Positions 36,642-51,700 of a stretch of DNA of 64,000 bases are shown here, piece after piece. The stretch spans positions 1-64,000 of the forward strand of contig JASANE010025019.1 of the NCBI GenBank assembly GCA_030248225.1. The letters are read 5' to 3'. Made by a program: the position numbers and the translations under genes. The DNA is from Trileptium ribeirensis (lineage: Eukaryota; Nematoda; Enoplea; Enoplida; Thoracostomopsidae). The notes beneath the pieces are model-generated. The model did no database searches. It was not told the DNA's origin and saw only the letters and a program-made list of their open reading frames with translations. Each line of letters starts with the position of its first letter. Positions within the stretch are counted from its first letter, which is position 1.

Positions 36642-36778
36642 TCATTCATCATCTTGGTCTGATTTTGGTTTGCATGCTTGATATTTTAGCTTCCCGTTGC
36701 CATCGTATACAAGTTTCAAGCCCAGATCGCATTTGCGTTCACCTTTCGCGTTGAGTAAGCACTGACATTCGTTGACAG
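36642..36778 (-). CDS. exon 10 of PAN gene: C-terminal cysteine tail and stop
   Basis: Acceptor TATATAGTATTTTAG, phase 1 start. Encodes VNECQCLLNAKGERKCDLGL..., YQACKPKSDQDDE and TGA. Four cysteines. No AATAAA follows within 150 bases on this strand; an AATAAT occurs near 36565. Confidence 0.78.
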
Positions 36779-39700
36779 CTAAAATACTATATATATTTTG
36801 TTTTCACAACCTGTGTAGAATAATTTTCAACTCTCAACATTTTTGAGTCTATGTCTTCAAATTTGGATTGTGACATATATCGACAACACGCATTTACCAT
36901 ACCATCCGATTCGCCATGAGTTCAATCAATAGTTTCTGTCGGTTTGGGGATCCTAACCTATTCGCATCGCGACAAACATCTTTGGTTTTACATAGTGCAG
37001 ACAAGAAAAGAGCAAAATCATTTGCCAAAATTTCGTACTAAAATAAATAGCACTCCAAGCGTTCATGGTTCGACATTTTAGTGGGCAAAAGCTTCCGGCA
37101 AAGTCGCCAGCAGGGACAGCGGCGTTGGGGGGGTGTTATGGCGAAGGGGTTCGGCAGGGTGTATCCATCAATTTTCCCGATTTACCCTTTTTCTTCCTCA
37201 TAATTTGTAATTATAAATGTAACCACTAATATTTTATTGCGTCAAGATTTAAATATGGTTTAGAAAGTCCGACCCATAGGTGGTAATTCACTTACCCCTC
37301 TACACCTACACCATTACGGACAACTATGTATTACATTTACTAAAACTGTACAACATGTAGTCAGAATATTGTATGATAGCGTAATTATATGAATCATCAC
37401 CTAAAATGCCGCTTTGACTATAACAAGTATACATTAGAGATCGGACCATTACGGGCAACTATGTATTACATTTACTAAAACTGTACAACATGCAGTCAGA
37501 ATATTGTATGATAGCGTAATTATATGAATCATCACCTAAAATGCCGCTTTGACTATAACAAGTATACATTAGAGATCGGACCATTACGGGCAACTATGTA
37601 TTACATTTACTAAAACTGTACAACATGCAGTCAGAATATTGTATGATAGCGTAATTATATGAATCATCACCTAAAATGCCGCTTTGACTATAACAAGTAT
37701 ACATTAGAGATCGGACCATTACGGGCAACTATGTATTACATTTACTAAAACTGTACAACATGCAGTCAGAATATTGTATGATAGCGTAATTATATGAATC
37801 ATCACCTAAAATGCCGCTTTGACTATAACAAGTATACATTAGAGATCGTTATGCACGCATAATTATATTTATGAATTGGAATGTCCTGGAGTGCGGCAAA
37901 ATAAATAATAATACTTTTTAAACAAGCTATACCGTCTTGAAGTACAGCCATATCTCATAATTTGGCTTTGTTTCGGCTCTGTCTGTTTACTTAGGAGCGG
38001 ATAAAATGTAGCGCTTATGACGGTAAGATTTCGATCTAAAAAGCCAATATTATCAGTACAATAATTATAAATTAATAAGTCACCTCGCCACACTGAAAGT
38101 GCATTGCTAATGCACAATGCCCACAGGAATCTAACAGGGCGTCTCAACACTGACAGTGTATTGCTACTGCACAATAACTAGAGGAATCTAACAGGGCGTC
38201 TCAACACTGACAGTGTATTGCTACTGCACAAAACCACAAAAATTTAACAGTGCGTTTCTACACTGAAAATGTGTTGCTACTACACATTAACCACAGGAAT
38301 ATAACAGGGCGACTTAGCACTGATATATTAGTGTCCCATCAGCGGAACTTAACAACAGTATTGTGATGAGACAGCCAGCTTAATACTTGTAAAATTATAA
38401 TTTTGTTTTGACTGGATTAACTAACATAGCATATTTTGTTTTGAATCACATTTTCTACTAACTATATCACTTAATAACAGCAATAGGAACGGTCGGCGAA
38501 GCATAAATTGATTACGCATAACCTTTCGACAAAACCTTAAAGTAGTATAACTTCTCAGTACTGTGACGGTAGCTTCAAATATCAGAAATAAATTACATAT
38601 CAATATGCAATAAAACATGCGTATTTCAACATCTGATACATCTTAGAATTTGTTTTTTTCATTTTGTGCAGTGGTACAGGTATTTGCATACGTGCACACC
38701 ACGTGCTATACTACCAACTCGGAAACAAGTGAAAACGCAGCGACCATGGTCGCTAAGACTGCGATAGTGACCCAAATGCACTAAATCAAGATAAAATCCA
38801 ATACTCGACGTTTAGTGAATAGGAAAGTAGCCATCCATAACCCCTGGCAGGAATCGATACAGCAATAACAGCTTACCGGCGCAATACCATCGTAATCAGT
38901 GTGCTAGAAAAGCTATATAAAGATGTTTTGATGCTCGAACTCGCAATAACATGCCACAAAAGCAAAAAAGGTGAACTGCAGAATATGTCGGCACACCATT
39001 AACCACCTTGTATCCCACTGCAATGATACGATATAGCAGCGACAGCTCTACAGCGACAGCAGGATCGCAGTCAGCATGCTTTAAAGCCTATATAAGAATG
39101 TTGTGACGCTCCCACCACGCACTAAAAACCATAAAAGCAAAAAAGGTCTTCTGTGAGAATAGGTTGGCAGACCATAAAACACCCTATATTTGCGCTGCAA
39201 CGAGATCATATGGAAACCATAGGTTTCCGACAGCAATAAAAATGCACTAATCGTGCTGGAAAACCTGTATAACGAACGCGTGACGCTCGTACAACACAAT
39301 AACATGCCAAAAAGCTAAAAGGAGGGTTATGTGAAAATGGGTCGACATACCCTATTTGGATCCATAGGAGCCCAGGGAGTCGCCTGAAAAAGACGTGGTG
39401 CACACGAAAGCTGTAGCTCTTGATGACATGACATCGGAATGTGATCATTCTGATACGAAGCCTCTATTTCGAGATATAGGTCGCGAAAGATATATACCCG
39501 GAAGGCCAAATTCTAAAAAATGTGACACTTGACGCTTTTACGATCCATTTTGACCCGGAAAACGTGGCCGACTTTAGCGTCTAATGAAAGGGTACAAATA
39601 GATTAAATTTATGATCAAATAAAAAATTATGAAGATCCGGATATAAGTTATGATCTCCACAGGACAAAAAAATGAAATTTTTACGATTTTTGCTGCTAGC

Positions 39701-42700
39701 AAAGCTTTTTGTAAAAGTTGCACTCCGCTCGCTTCGCTCGCTCCATTTCAAAAATCATAAACACGGTCTCACCTGGTTATAGGAACCTTTAAACATCCAT
39801 ATATTTACAAACTATTGTTATTCCTCCATCGAAACGAAAAGGATTAAAAAATATACACGCATGCATACGTTTGATAAATTTAGTCTCCCGTAACTATACT
39901 GCACTGGCCAAGGAAGTTTCATCCTCAGCGCATTGAAGTGATAACAAGAATTTCGAATGGGGTTGGTTTGAACACCTGCTAAAGCATAATATGTTTTTTC
40001 AATTTAAAATTAGTGCGTAATGAAATTACATTTATATTTGTTTCATGAATTCAAAAATAACAATTGCTCACAAGTTAGCACAACTACTTTGCATTCCTAG
40101 ATCACAAAATTACTTCAGCTAAAGTGAAAGCACCGACCAAGTGCGTACACTTGCGACTATTGGATTCGCTGCGCATGAAGTGACTTTTTAATTGATTAAC
40201 GTTGTAAAACTAAATTCATACGCTTGACTGAACATTTTAAATAAATGATCTAAACACTCATAATAAAAGGCCAGAACAAGTTTGCCTTAGCTGTGCGATT
40301 TTGTATAGCAGAGTGATTATATATTTGTTACATCGTCCGCAACTTACGCCGAATATATCTGGTACAATTTTTCTGGTCCGTTTCACATGATCTAATATCG
40401 AATTCATCGCAGTTACGGTAGCGTTTTTGATAAACTGTCTTCAAATTGCACCGGCTCCACTCGGTCCATTCATCGACTCGATTCGGGATTACATCCTAAA
40501 TTTACTGTATTTTTTATTATGGAATAAAAAGATGCTGCGCGAAGGTGTTTTAAGCTCCAAACTAATACAAAATACGAATGAGCACCGACAGATGTACATG
40601 ACAAATGGCAATCCTATTGAAAAGTGTGTGTGAATATAATCCGCGAAGGAAAATTTTCTTGTAACGTTGTGTGACCTCTTAAAATTATGGTTAGATTAAA
40701 AATATTTTGAAATTACGATTTACATTAAGTTGTTTATTTATATATGTGCTGAAACAATGTTGAGACAGGTCTGACTAAGTAAAGTAAGGTATGCTACACC
40801 AAATTACGGGCCGAATTTATTTACATTTCGATTATCGACATACAATCATTGGTCGCAGCGTGGTATCGAACTCTAAACGCTCGGTTGATATTACATTGAG
40901 CTATCTCAGAGCAATCAATTGCTGAAATCCTTATGGCTCATCACAAAGCGGGCGAGCGTATAATAATACGCGAACAATCGCGCGGTATTCACCGAATTTG
41001 GTTTGTCTGTACAAAACGGTCAAACGAAATTGTTATCGAACAACTGCAGGAGTTAAAGGGTTAATGCAAAAGCTTGAGATTCCGTTAACCAACTAAGAAT
41101 TTTCGCTCACAATCTTAGATAAGTTTTCAATCGATACAGAACGACAATGTAAATTTTTGTCTCTTCATATAGTACGTCGTGTCTATTAACGACAGTTAAT
41201 TAGGATACTTGCATGTCATACGATAAGTGCCACGCTTATGACTTTTCGAGATAAATTGACATCTATTGATTTACTAATGCAACCTAAACATATACTGAAA
41301 GTAGAATGGTATGCACAATGCACATATTTTTACTTCTGCCCTAACGTAGTCAGCTAATGTTTCCCGACTTACTCCTGTTATCGGATCGTAAAACATCTAT
41401 ATACATATAATGCGTGTTCAAGCTTCGCTTGGTTTGCAAATTGTACATATACGGGTGGTTAATCGTAGATATCTCAAATTTTATCCATCAGATTTCAACA
41501 GTTATCTCATCCGAGGCAAATAACATATATTTTTAAAGTAATATATCACTGAACTCTTTTGCTTGCATGAACGTGAAACTTTGTAACATCAACGAGCTAG
41601 CAAAAGCCATTAACAGCCACAACCTGCCGAATAATACCTACTAGTCACGTCAAAACATTTCACTTATCACTGAAAAAATATAATTAAAATAGAGAAATAA
41701 TGATGGTGATATGGGCTAAAAATTATAAGGATTACAGGATAACAACCGAATGACTTCAGAATCAGCTACCAAGAGATTAATACGGTTTCATTCAAAATGA
41801 TATTTTTAACGCAATAAAATCCAACACGAACATAATCTTATCAAAAATGGATATCATAATGAAACATATATGAAACAGATTGGTTGATAGAAAGTGATCA
41901 AAAGCCTACATACGCAAATAGGCGTTACTTGTTACTACTTGTTTTAGCATCACCTGAATATGTGATATATAAATAACTCGGTTTGTTGGTAAACAGTAAA
42001 TGTAAGTCTCATATATATCACAGGAAAAGAGCAAAATTTGTATTTGTATCTGAGTTTTAAAGCAAATAGAGCATATAGTGACAAATTTTTAAAAGAAACA
42101 ACGTTTTTACATTCAAAGGTAAGAATTTCGAAAGTTGCAAGTGCGCGTTGATTTCGGTTGAAATAAATATTTTTGGTTCCCTGACACGATGTGATGTTGG
42201 TTATATTCTTCAGATAATGAATTATTATGCCGTACATGTGCTTAAATGACGTTAAAATACTCACTTTTGTAATTTCGTGTCCTGCTTGTAGATTTACACT
42301 GCAGCGAATATGGTTTCACGGATGAGCCAAAGCAAAAATTCTGCTGCTATATTTTACATAGGTTAAGATGTGATTTGTAAAGCACAACTAACAATTAACA
42401 ATGATAATAGTCTTCATATGTAAAACCGAAGACATAAATTCAAAAGAGAAAACGATATAGGGTCTAAATATTTCATGGTTTTGATCGAAAGTTCACTTAA
42501 TGGGAAGTTACCATCATTCTGCGACGAACTTCGCGAGCAGACTTGATCTTTGAAAATCGTCGTCCATTTCGCGGTCTTGGAGGACCTCCTGAAACAGGAC
42601 TTAATACTGCATCAATTACCTCAATTATAAAGCTATGTGCACACGAGATTTGACAGTTTCATCAAGGCATATCCATGACCGGTTCACATTCTTTAGATAG

Positions 42701-45700
42701 ACCTAAGGTACACTCATGTCCACCAACAGCAATTTTGATTGTGCTTGGCATATAAAAAAATGCAACAGACGACCATGATGCTTGTATGGAAACCAAATTG
42801 CTACGTTACAGTTTCGTATCGCGTCGTTACTACGGTGTCTTTTCACTGTTAAGAAAGTACGTGGTCGTAAACTGTACTGATTATATCCTTATTATAATCA
42901 GACGGTTTCGAACATTAACTATGGTGTTTCAAATACATGAATAACTGGTGTCAACTTTTTCTTCTACTCTACACTACAGAAATAGTAAACTGTAATTCAA
43001 CTATTGTTTTATCCCTAAGTTAAGGTTTATATCACATACTTATTGTTTAAAACGAAAGTGTTATCAACATATGCGTCATGTTTTTCAAAAACCTGTTAAT
43101 TATCACATCCGAATGATTACCTGGAACTTATAATTCTGCGAAGCCAGCCCACGGTAATGCTCAAAAAATTAATGATAGGTAAAAGTAAGTTGCTGAACCG
43201 AATGTATTGTAATAACCTAGGTATCCGCAATATAAATTTTCTACAGCACATATTAAAAATTTTGCTTTAAAATTTAAGCCATATAGGTTGAATTGAATGC
43301 GCTAAAATTATGCGAGATATATCAGTAAATAAACGTTTTTCACCTTGTTGTGGTTATCTCATCAATTGATGTGTTTGATTTCAGAAAAGATAACAGAAAT
43401 GATATATGTGCTAGATATATCTTGCTGTTGCCATAAAATATATGCCACTTCGTCAGGATAGAGTGGAGTTACTCAATCAGAGTGAGTAGGATAGTATGAT
43501 ATTGAAGCTACGCTAAGCCACCTTTTAATATGGCCTCTGCTGTTTTCAGAACTTTGTTAAATCTATATTCACACAGAAAGTTTATTATTATCCCTCTAAC
43601 TGCGGTAGCCGTTCCATAACTAATTACAGTTTAACGCTTGTGCTAACTAAATTCGGCAAATAATGTAGGATTGTTCTCTCGCTATGCGAAAAACCTAAAG
43701 GATCCCAGCAATAGCTCCGAAATAGTTCAATGGGCAGTAAACCTGAACGTTGAGGATTCAATACCTGGCGTCGACAAATAATTTTTCATCGATACACGAA
43801 ATCAAAATTAATTCAGAGCGTAAAAGTTTAAATCTATTATAGAAACATAACTGTAAAACCTTACAGTGCCTTAGACACTTTTATACATCTTTTAAATGTT
43901 TTGCTGCAATCATCATAAATTTACACCAACATGTTGCTGCATGAACGTGTTTTCGAAAAGAACTTACAAAAGATCTGAAAGAACATCTTAGTTTTGTAGA
44001 ATTAACTAAACAATTTTGAGCAACTGAGATTTTTATTAATAGTTTTTATAACAGGGCTAAACGAACTTAGTTTCCAACGTTTTTACTGCAAACATTAATT
44101 TCTGTTCCGCGTCTTCAAAGAAAATGCATATTTTATGCAACACCTCCTTCATATGTTCAATATTGTCTTGCCGTTATATTTGTTATTTACATCCGATATG
44201 AGTTCTCATGATATATCTGCGTAAATACTGCGAATATTTGTAGCAAATTTTACTGAAAAGGTTAAATTTTAGTACTAGCAAACCAATATCAGACTTATGT
44301 TGAATATTAACAGATGTACCTTACACTTGGAGGCGTGTAGAATTTATTACATGATACGTTCTTTTATAATCATTATATATGCTTTATTTGTACAACGAAC
44401 ATATACAAAAATTTTGACAAGACTAGCCTCCAAAAAATAATACATTCACCCGTATGTTTATACAGTTAAAGACTAGACTTTATAACTCTATATAACATTT
44501 TGACAAAATATCTAATGTGGTCCTTTTAGATGATCAAGGCTATAATTAATATATTTATAGCATATAAATCACTTCCTTAAACCATGTTTTAATCATTTAC
44601 TTATACGGCGAAAGCAATCCATTTCAATGTAATCAACGTCTTGATTGTCGTCCGGTGTAAATAGATTCGGATAGTCGTCTTTTGTCACATCGTTTAATAT
44701 ACAGTTGTCGCTTGAAACCGCCTTAATCAAACGCAAATTATATTTCGATACAGGTTTTACCAAATGGTTTATCGCAAACAATTTTAGCATTTTTAGACTT
44801 CAATCAATTTGCTCATCAAACAAAAAATATTGCGAGTAAAACACACATACTTTGATGATATCAGTGGGAATCAATAAGGATATCTTGTGATCATCGGAAA
44901 ATACATCATAAACAATGCAAACTAAACTTATCAGTCATTGGTAATAAAACACAATTTGATATTACCGACTATTGCAGGTATTTTTATCACGTTGTTGCAA
45001 AACGAAGCGTGCTTTGTGACGTATATTTGCATACAAGATTGAATATAACTAGCGTCCGTGACTCAGGAGAGCTAAGGAAACACACCCAGTATGATAACGA
45101 AAATTGACAAGAAATAATAGCATTTAGACAAATTTTGCCTGTCTATACTGTTCTGCAATTTATCAAAAAGGCGTCATCTTACAGCATCGTGATAAAACAT
45201 GACCGAAACACATTGAAAGCCAAAGGATTGCTCTGAATTTATACATTCGTTGATACATTCTTGCACTGTTCGAGTTCGAAGCGGTTGTTTTGCAAATCCG
45301 ATAAGCGTGTATTGTGGCCACCACTCAAACGTATCGCTACGGCAACGAGCAACAACGCCAGCTAAAATGTAAAAAAGCGCTATTTAAATAAAAAATATAA
45401 TTGTTAATTAAATTGCACCATGAATAAAAATTAAAACGTCAAAGCTTTAATTATGGTTCATTGTAAAGACTTCATGCTCCATCTGTTCTCACAAAACAAC
45501 GTAGTAACAAAGCATGAACTTGTGATTATTAACAAGCTTCGACGTTATATCGTTCACGAAGATTTCGGAAATTTAAGCACAATCACCTTTGTAACTGCTT
45601 AAATACGATCTGTATACGAGTACCTTTTTCTGTTAGGTGCAAGTTTCAACAGAGGCTAATTATACAGGTACTTGAGTTAGGTTCGTTGGACAGTTTAATA

Positions 45701-48700
45701 AAATTTAAGATCGAGTCAGCATATGGAATATAATCGCCTTTTTACAGCGTAAAGAAGATGTTACCTGGAAAACAAAATCTTTGGAACGTGACAGCACCTT
45801 CCCGGTTAATCAGCGTCGAGGAACCGTCCGGCTCTAGAGGTTCACCTGTAACAATGCAGGTTTGTGATCCCGAAATGTAGCTTACAGCCTCGCAATCGAT
45901 ACGCTGACGAGTTTGAGGATTCTTAAAATAAACTAAGGCGCCAGCGACGCTTGAACAATAAAATTGAATTCACAAGGTGATACATATATAATTGGTGGTT
46001 TGTAGAAATATTTGTTCAACATAGCTGTTCCTGGGTAAACCCTTTACTGGGTAAAGTTACTTACTATGGCTCGTACTGTAGGCTGTAAGATGAACCATAT
46101 GGACTCTGCCGAAAGGAAACTATAACAATATTTCGTTTACATACAATACAAAATTATTACACCATTTCAATTTGCACAGATCGGGATTGTAACAAAATCT
46201 TATGGACGAAAATAATACTCAGTCGTACTTCTATGCTCAATGAATCGTGCGGTCGTTTATCGGAGACGTTTCCTGCATGTGTAACATTTAGCGCGACACC
46301 GACAGCCAATTAGGTAAAAGCAAGAAAACCGGTTAACTATGTTTGCTATTCCAGATCTTTTTTGATTGTCTGTTAGTGTCAATAGTCGGTACCCCTGCAT
46401 GAAAGGCTAGGCTACAAGATAATTTCGATGAACCTTAGTGAGATACCACCAAATATCGCTGGTGTAGGCAATATCCACAGTGTCGCAAGCCATTGAGTAA
46501 GCAAATAATAATATTAAATAACGAAACTGACTGTCATTTTTATATCAAATTTTATTGTGTTAAATTTTATCATGCTAAAACTCGTTTTCCAGTTTTCTAA
46601 AAATCTTGGCCATGTGTAAGTACAAAATATTGAATATTCATATCAAAAATCTGATTGTGAAGCGTGCCCAAAATTTAATTGTCATCAAACTGTCTGCGTA
46701 TTGAATTACTTCGGAGCGGCAATCTGGAAGCGATGAGAATTCACATGATGCGCCCAGTTAAGTATTAAATGTTAATCCTACCAATCAGCTGTTTTATTAA
46801 GCCCGTAAACGAACTGGCAAAAACAGCTTAGCCTTGTAGACAACTGTTTAACAAACAGTAAATGGTTCTCTACCGAATGTGTAAAAACACTTATTTTTAT
46901 GCAGCACTGTTCACAAATAACGTTACAACTCGTGAATTTTCAACACAGTCCTTCCAAACAGTTAGGTGTCATAGCAACAACCAATCAATATTCCAACATC
47001 ACTCCATATTGGGTACGCTGCACAGCATCACTAATCTGGCACAATCTGTATACGATATCTGCCCTGTGGCGTCAGTAATTTTGTACATAGCAATTTTTGT
47101 TCCACAGAATTTGAGCAGTTAACTTGAATAGTTGATCAAGTTAGTATTTTGGTATCAGTAAATCATTCTCCGCCTTAAAGTGGTTGTATGTGCATTTCCG
47201 ATCAACGAATGTGTGGCTGAAAAATGATGCATTGGAGACGAATGTCATATGTAGTCACTAACTCTGTTTTCGCTACACAGCCGTAAGCACTGTTCCCTTG
47301 TTAGACCAGTAACTGTTTCAGTTGGAGAAGCGCTGTCTATAACGGCTCCCTCGACTTGTAGATACTTAGCCACTTGACCTGTTGGACAGCCACCTGTAAC
47401 AATACAAATAATCTTCTAAAAATGTCAACAAAATATAAATTTGTACAATTGGCTAAAAAAATTTTGAACTAAATTTAACAAGCTAACTAGCCTGAAACCT
47501 GGTAATTCAACTTTGATTTTTACCTCCAGCAAATGGTCACAGAAACTACTATCTTGTAAGTTGACAATATGTATTAACCCAAATTTAGATATGTTGCTCC
47601 ATTTTTACATAGATGGGTTTCTAAAACAACATTTCTTCAATGAAATTTCGAATCCCATCTATTCATATTGTATACATTCTACGCCCACTTTGTCATTTAG
47701 TTCTGCTTATGCTAACTAGAGCCATATGAAGATATAATTCGTCGTATAAATGTGGTAAAACTAATATTCTTCTGTTATATTTACAAAAATTCATATTATG
47801 TGACACTTTACAAAATTAGATATGCTTGTCAGATGCCGTTCAATAAATTTAAGAATCAAATCTTAGTATGAATTTTTTATAAGATAATACGGGCTTCACC
47901 TATGCCAGCATGACATTTAAAGATTACTAACGATAAACGAAGAAACTATGTTCCAAACTTGAGTAATGACGAATTAAAGTACATGCTGATGTCGAGAAAA
48001 CTTAGTCCACTATATTCTGCGCTTTAATGATACAGCAACGTAACAACTAATTTGAGAACAGGGAAACTGTTTACTCTTAGGAAGTTTAACGACACGGTTC
48101 GTCAATTCTGTCAAATTCAAAATTAAATTATAATTACAAAACAGGCAGTGTAATATTAAACAGCAATAGTTGAAACGTCGTGAATTTCTTATTTTAATCG
48201 TTATTGTTAATGGATAAATTCTAAAGTCTGCGTTTATCTTCAGTGCTGTAGCACAGGTCCAAGACGTTTGCCATGCACCACTTTCGCCGGGAGCACGGAC
48301 AGCCAACAGCGATCAGACCTGTAAACTTCGATGTTTAAAAGGGTTCAGCTGTTGCTTGATTCATTTTATAAAGAACATGATAGAATGCAAAGAAAACAAA
48401 GTCATATCGTGATGATGTGACAAAATTACAAATTCTTCACTTCCGCAACATACAACTGGCCCAATACTTATGATCTACGTTGAGTGGTAATTCAGGGAAA
48501 TATTGGAAGATAATGTTCGATACGAAAATGAACTGTTGTTTATGTAAAATGCCTCGCACCAGATAGAACCTGGACGCCAGTTCATCAGGTCACCGTGTAA
48601 ACTCGTATCACGTCTACGACCTCTCAAAAGGTCACTACTCGGGTCGAAGAATTTCCAACTACCGTGAAAATTGGACTAAACGGTACTAAACAAACATGCA

Positions 48701-51700
48701 CAAATCATTTTGATAACCTACAACTACGTAATAAAACCGTAATTGGTACGGAGCCAGCGAAGACTTGTGCGTCAAAAAGCAATGATTATAGCATAACATC
48801 TAGACTGTCGAGTCAAGTCGAGTAGCGCATTTTTGCATTGAGCGTAACCCATAAAAAAGAACTGTACATTGTCTATGAAATATTATTATGAGTTATGTTT
48901 CTTTGGCAAGACTGAACGCTTAATACATTAAAAGGTGCATTTTCCAATTTAATACAGTAAGTCCGAACTCTGTATTGGAATAAAATCATTCTTATACTAA
49001 TATGGCAATGAGGTGCCTCTGTTAATGCACATCTGTGCCTGACGTCTGAGATCTGTAAACCTAAGTATGGTTAGTCTAAAAAGTATTTATTATCTACTGG
49101 AGTTCACATCTAAAGGAATATTTGAAATTTTGGTATTGTTATTTGTAAAAAACATAGCCCAGATGCCCTGCGGCAATATCACTTGCTTTGGATCGGAGCA
49201 AAATAAATATCACCATATAATATGTATCGAAAATTAGTTTTACTTCCAGGCACAGACGGTGAGCTAGACATTGCTTAATACAGTGCTTAATGCCTGATAA
49301 ACACAGCATAGAAGTTGTTGCTGTACAACAGAGCAAAACGTCTGACTTGTATATATGTTAAAACAGAAATTGTTGTAGCATCTAACTTGTAAATATTATG
49401 GATCCAACTGAATTAGTCTAATCGGTTGTGGTCTTTACATCGAACATTAGACAAAGTGCAATATTTATCAAATATGAGTCACTATAAGGAACATGACCTG
49501 TTAATCCCACTGGAAGCACCTCACATTCCGTCACGTATTAGCTAAATCTGTCGTAGCTGCAAAACTTTCAATTTAAGGACACTTCTTGACTTTTTGCAAT
49601 CCAAAACGAACTTGAAGACCTCCATTTATTTTATGTTCTGATCGGTAGACGTATTGGTAGCTATACATAATACGAGTTAATGGTTATGCCAAACATTGAT
49701 TGGAGCAGGTAGCAGCCGGGGTGCCGTAGTATTCAAATTATTAACATTTTAAGAGGGGAGAAAATTATTGACCTTGCTTAAACGCTCTGAGCAAGAACAA
49801 AATCACTGTTAATTGCAGTGAGGTACGAGTACAAACTACTAAGATTAAGGTCGCACTAATATCATAATAGCTGAAAAGTCACAGTAATTTTGGTTTTTTC
49901 TCAAATAGTTATGCTTTCTTACTTTCAACAGGGCCAGGAGGTTCTGTTGGGCCTGGCCCAGTTGATGTACAGCCAGGCGCATATGTTGGAGTAAACAAAT
50001 CAAAACCTCGACAAGAGACGATTGGATAGTAACGGCTGCCCGTGATAGCATACAGATCACATATCCTGTTGGTAAGATCGTAAACCTGTAACAACAACAT
50101 AAAAACGTTCTGCCGTAACCTATGCAGCGGATCTGCACGTGTTTTATATTCTGTCCCAGTATATGTGTTGTTCCTTGGTTAGGGCTACAATTTTTTAAAG
50201 ATATGGTATATAAGGAACGATTCGAAACTGTTAAAGTTTTAGATATTTTAGTCGTTAACAGCGGCATATAATTAATATGTATCATTACCTTTTATGAATA
50301 TCGTGTAGCAGCAGTTATCCAGCGTTGATAAGACAAGAGTATTCTGCACACTTTGATTTTTGAACTCAGGTATCGGGTTTAAACTAAGACATTCTGACAG
50401 GAATTTTGATACATACATAAGGCACGTTGCGAAATCGCTACTATTATAAAAAGAATATTGATCCAGAGGAAGGCAAACCGAAGGTACATGTTTGGATTAA
50501 TGTATTGCATCTCAAAAACGGAAAATTCGGGAAATCGCAGAGCAGCGTCACCTAAGTTTTTAATATCACGTCAAATATTTATTCTTCAAATATAATAGGA
50601 ATTTCACGAGAGAGAAAGCATAAAATACGTGATAAAACTGAAATACACGTTTCGCATTTACCGCACATGTCAAATTACCGCTACAATGATTGAAAACCGG
50701 CCGAACGCTAGGCTGTGTCGTATTTTCAAGGTAATAAGTCAATTTGCAGATAAGCAAAAACCAGCAAAAATGGTATTGAACCCAGTTGTAATTTTATTAA
50801 TTTGACAAACTGTAACACTTTCCACCTCCAGTGTGACTATGCATACACTACATGTTACCGTTGTGGAGAAAGAAAACAGGGTACGAGTTTGAAAGTTGTT
50901 ATTCAAATCATGTCTATACAAATATTCTTAGGCACTCTGTTAGTTTTCAAATTGTTTTAATCACGTTTATACTGTGCTGACACACGTTATTGCAAGTTTT
51001 TCGTTTATATTTTAAATTCCCATCGATTTCGCCCATTTTGTCCTATTTTGTTTTAGTGCTTATTTCCCCAAAGTGCATGGTATCAAGGCATACTCGATGA
51101 TGACAATGGTTTAGCTTGTGAAGAGTGTTGTCAAAGAGATAGACCCAGCTTATATGTTTCGTCAAACGGCATGTCAGTTTCGAGTGTGAAGACTGGATGT
51201 CGATGCAGCAAATTTTTCTTTTCCAGTTGATATATTCAGGGCTACGATTTTCCTTTGCTACAAATCGCGATAAGTACGTTTGCCTAACTCTGTAGGTGTG
51301 ATTGTTGCTTCTTTAAATTTTGTCAATTCCTTTATGGAAGAAACTGCTAATTTGTTACCTTGTAATGCGTCTAATAGTTGTACTTCCGGAATTAGCTGAG
51401 TTTTAGTTAAGCAGATTTCTAAGTAATTGCCAATATCTTCCGAACAGTTGAAACTAAATTTGCACCTGAATGTTATATCTGATGTTTCGGTTACGCACCT
51501 TAGAAAAGGAATGTATTTACTTTTAGGTATTTCGGTCTGCTTCGGTTTGGACTAACCTTAAACAGCGGAAATTGTTGGAACTTCACGTTTTCTCTGATAA
51601 TTTGAAAGTGTTGTGCGTAGTGTGAGCAAACCTAAGGTGACCACACCAACCATCATATTTTGTAAAAAACGATATCGAATCGCAAACACTTATTACGGAA

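Noticed and set aside
42589..42760. Cysteine-containing reading GGHECTLGLSKECEPVMDMP as another PAN-gene exon
   Set aside because: Followed by two stops, no usable acceptor/donor pair in the required phase.
45922..45948. Longer version of PAN exon 5 starting at an upstream AG
   Set aside because: It would start in phase 2 and not join exon 4, which ends in phase 0.
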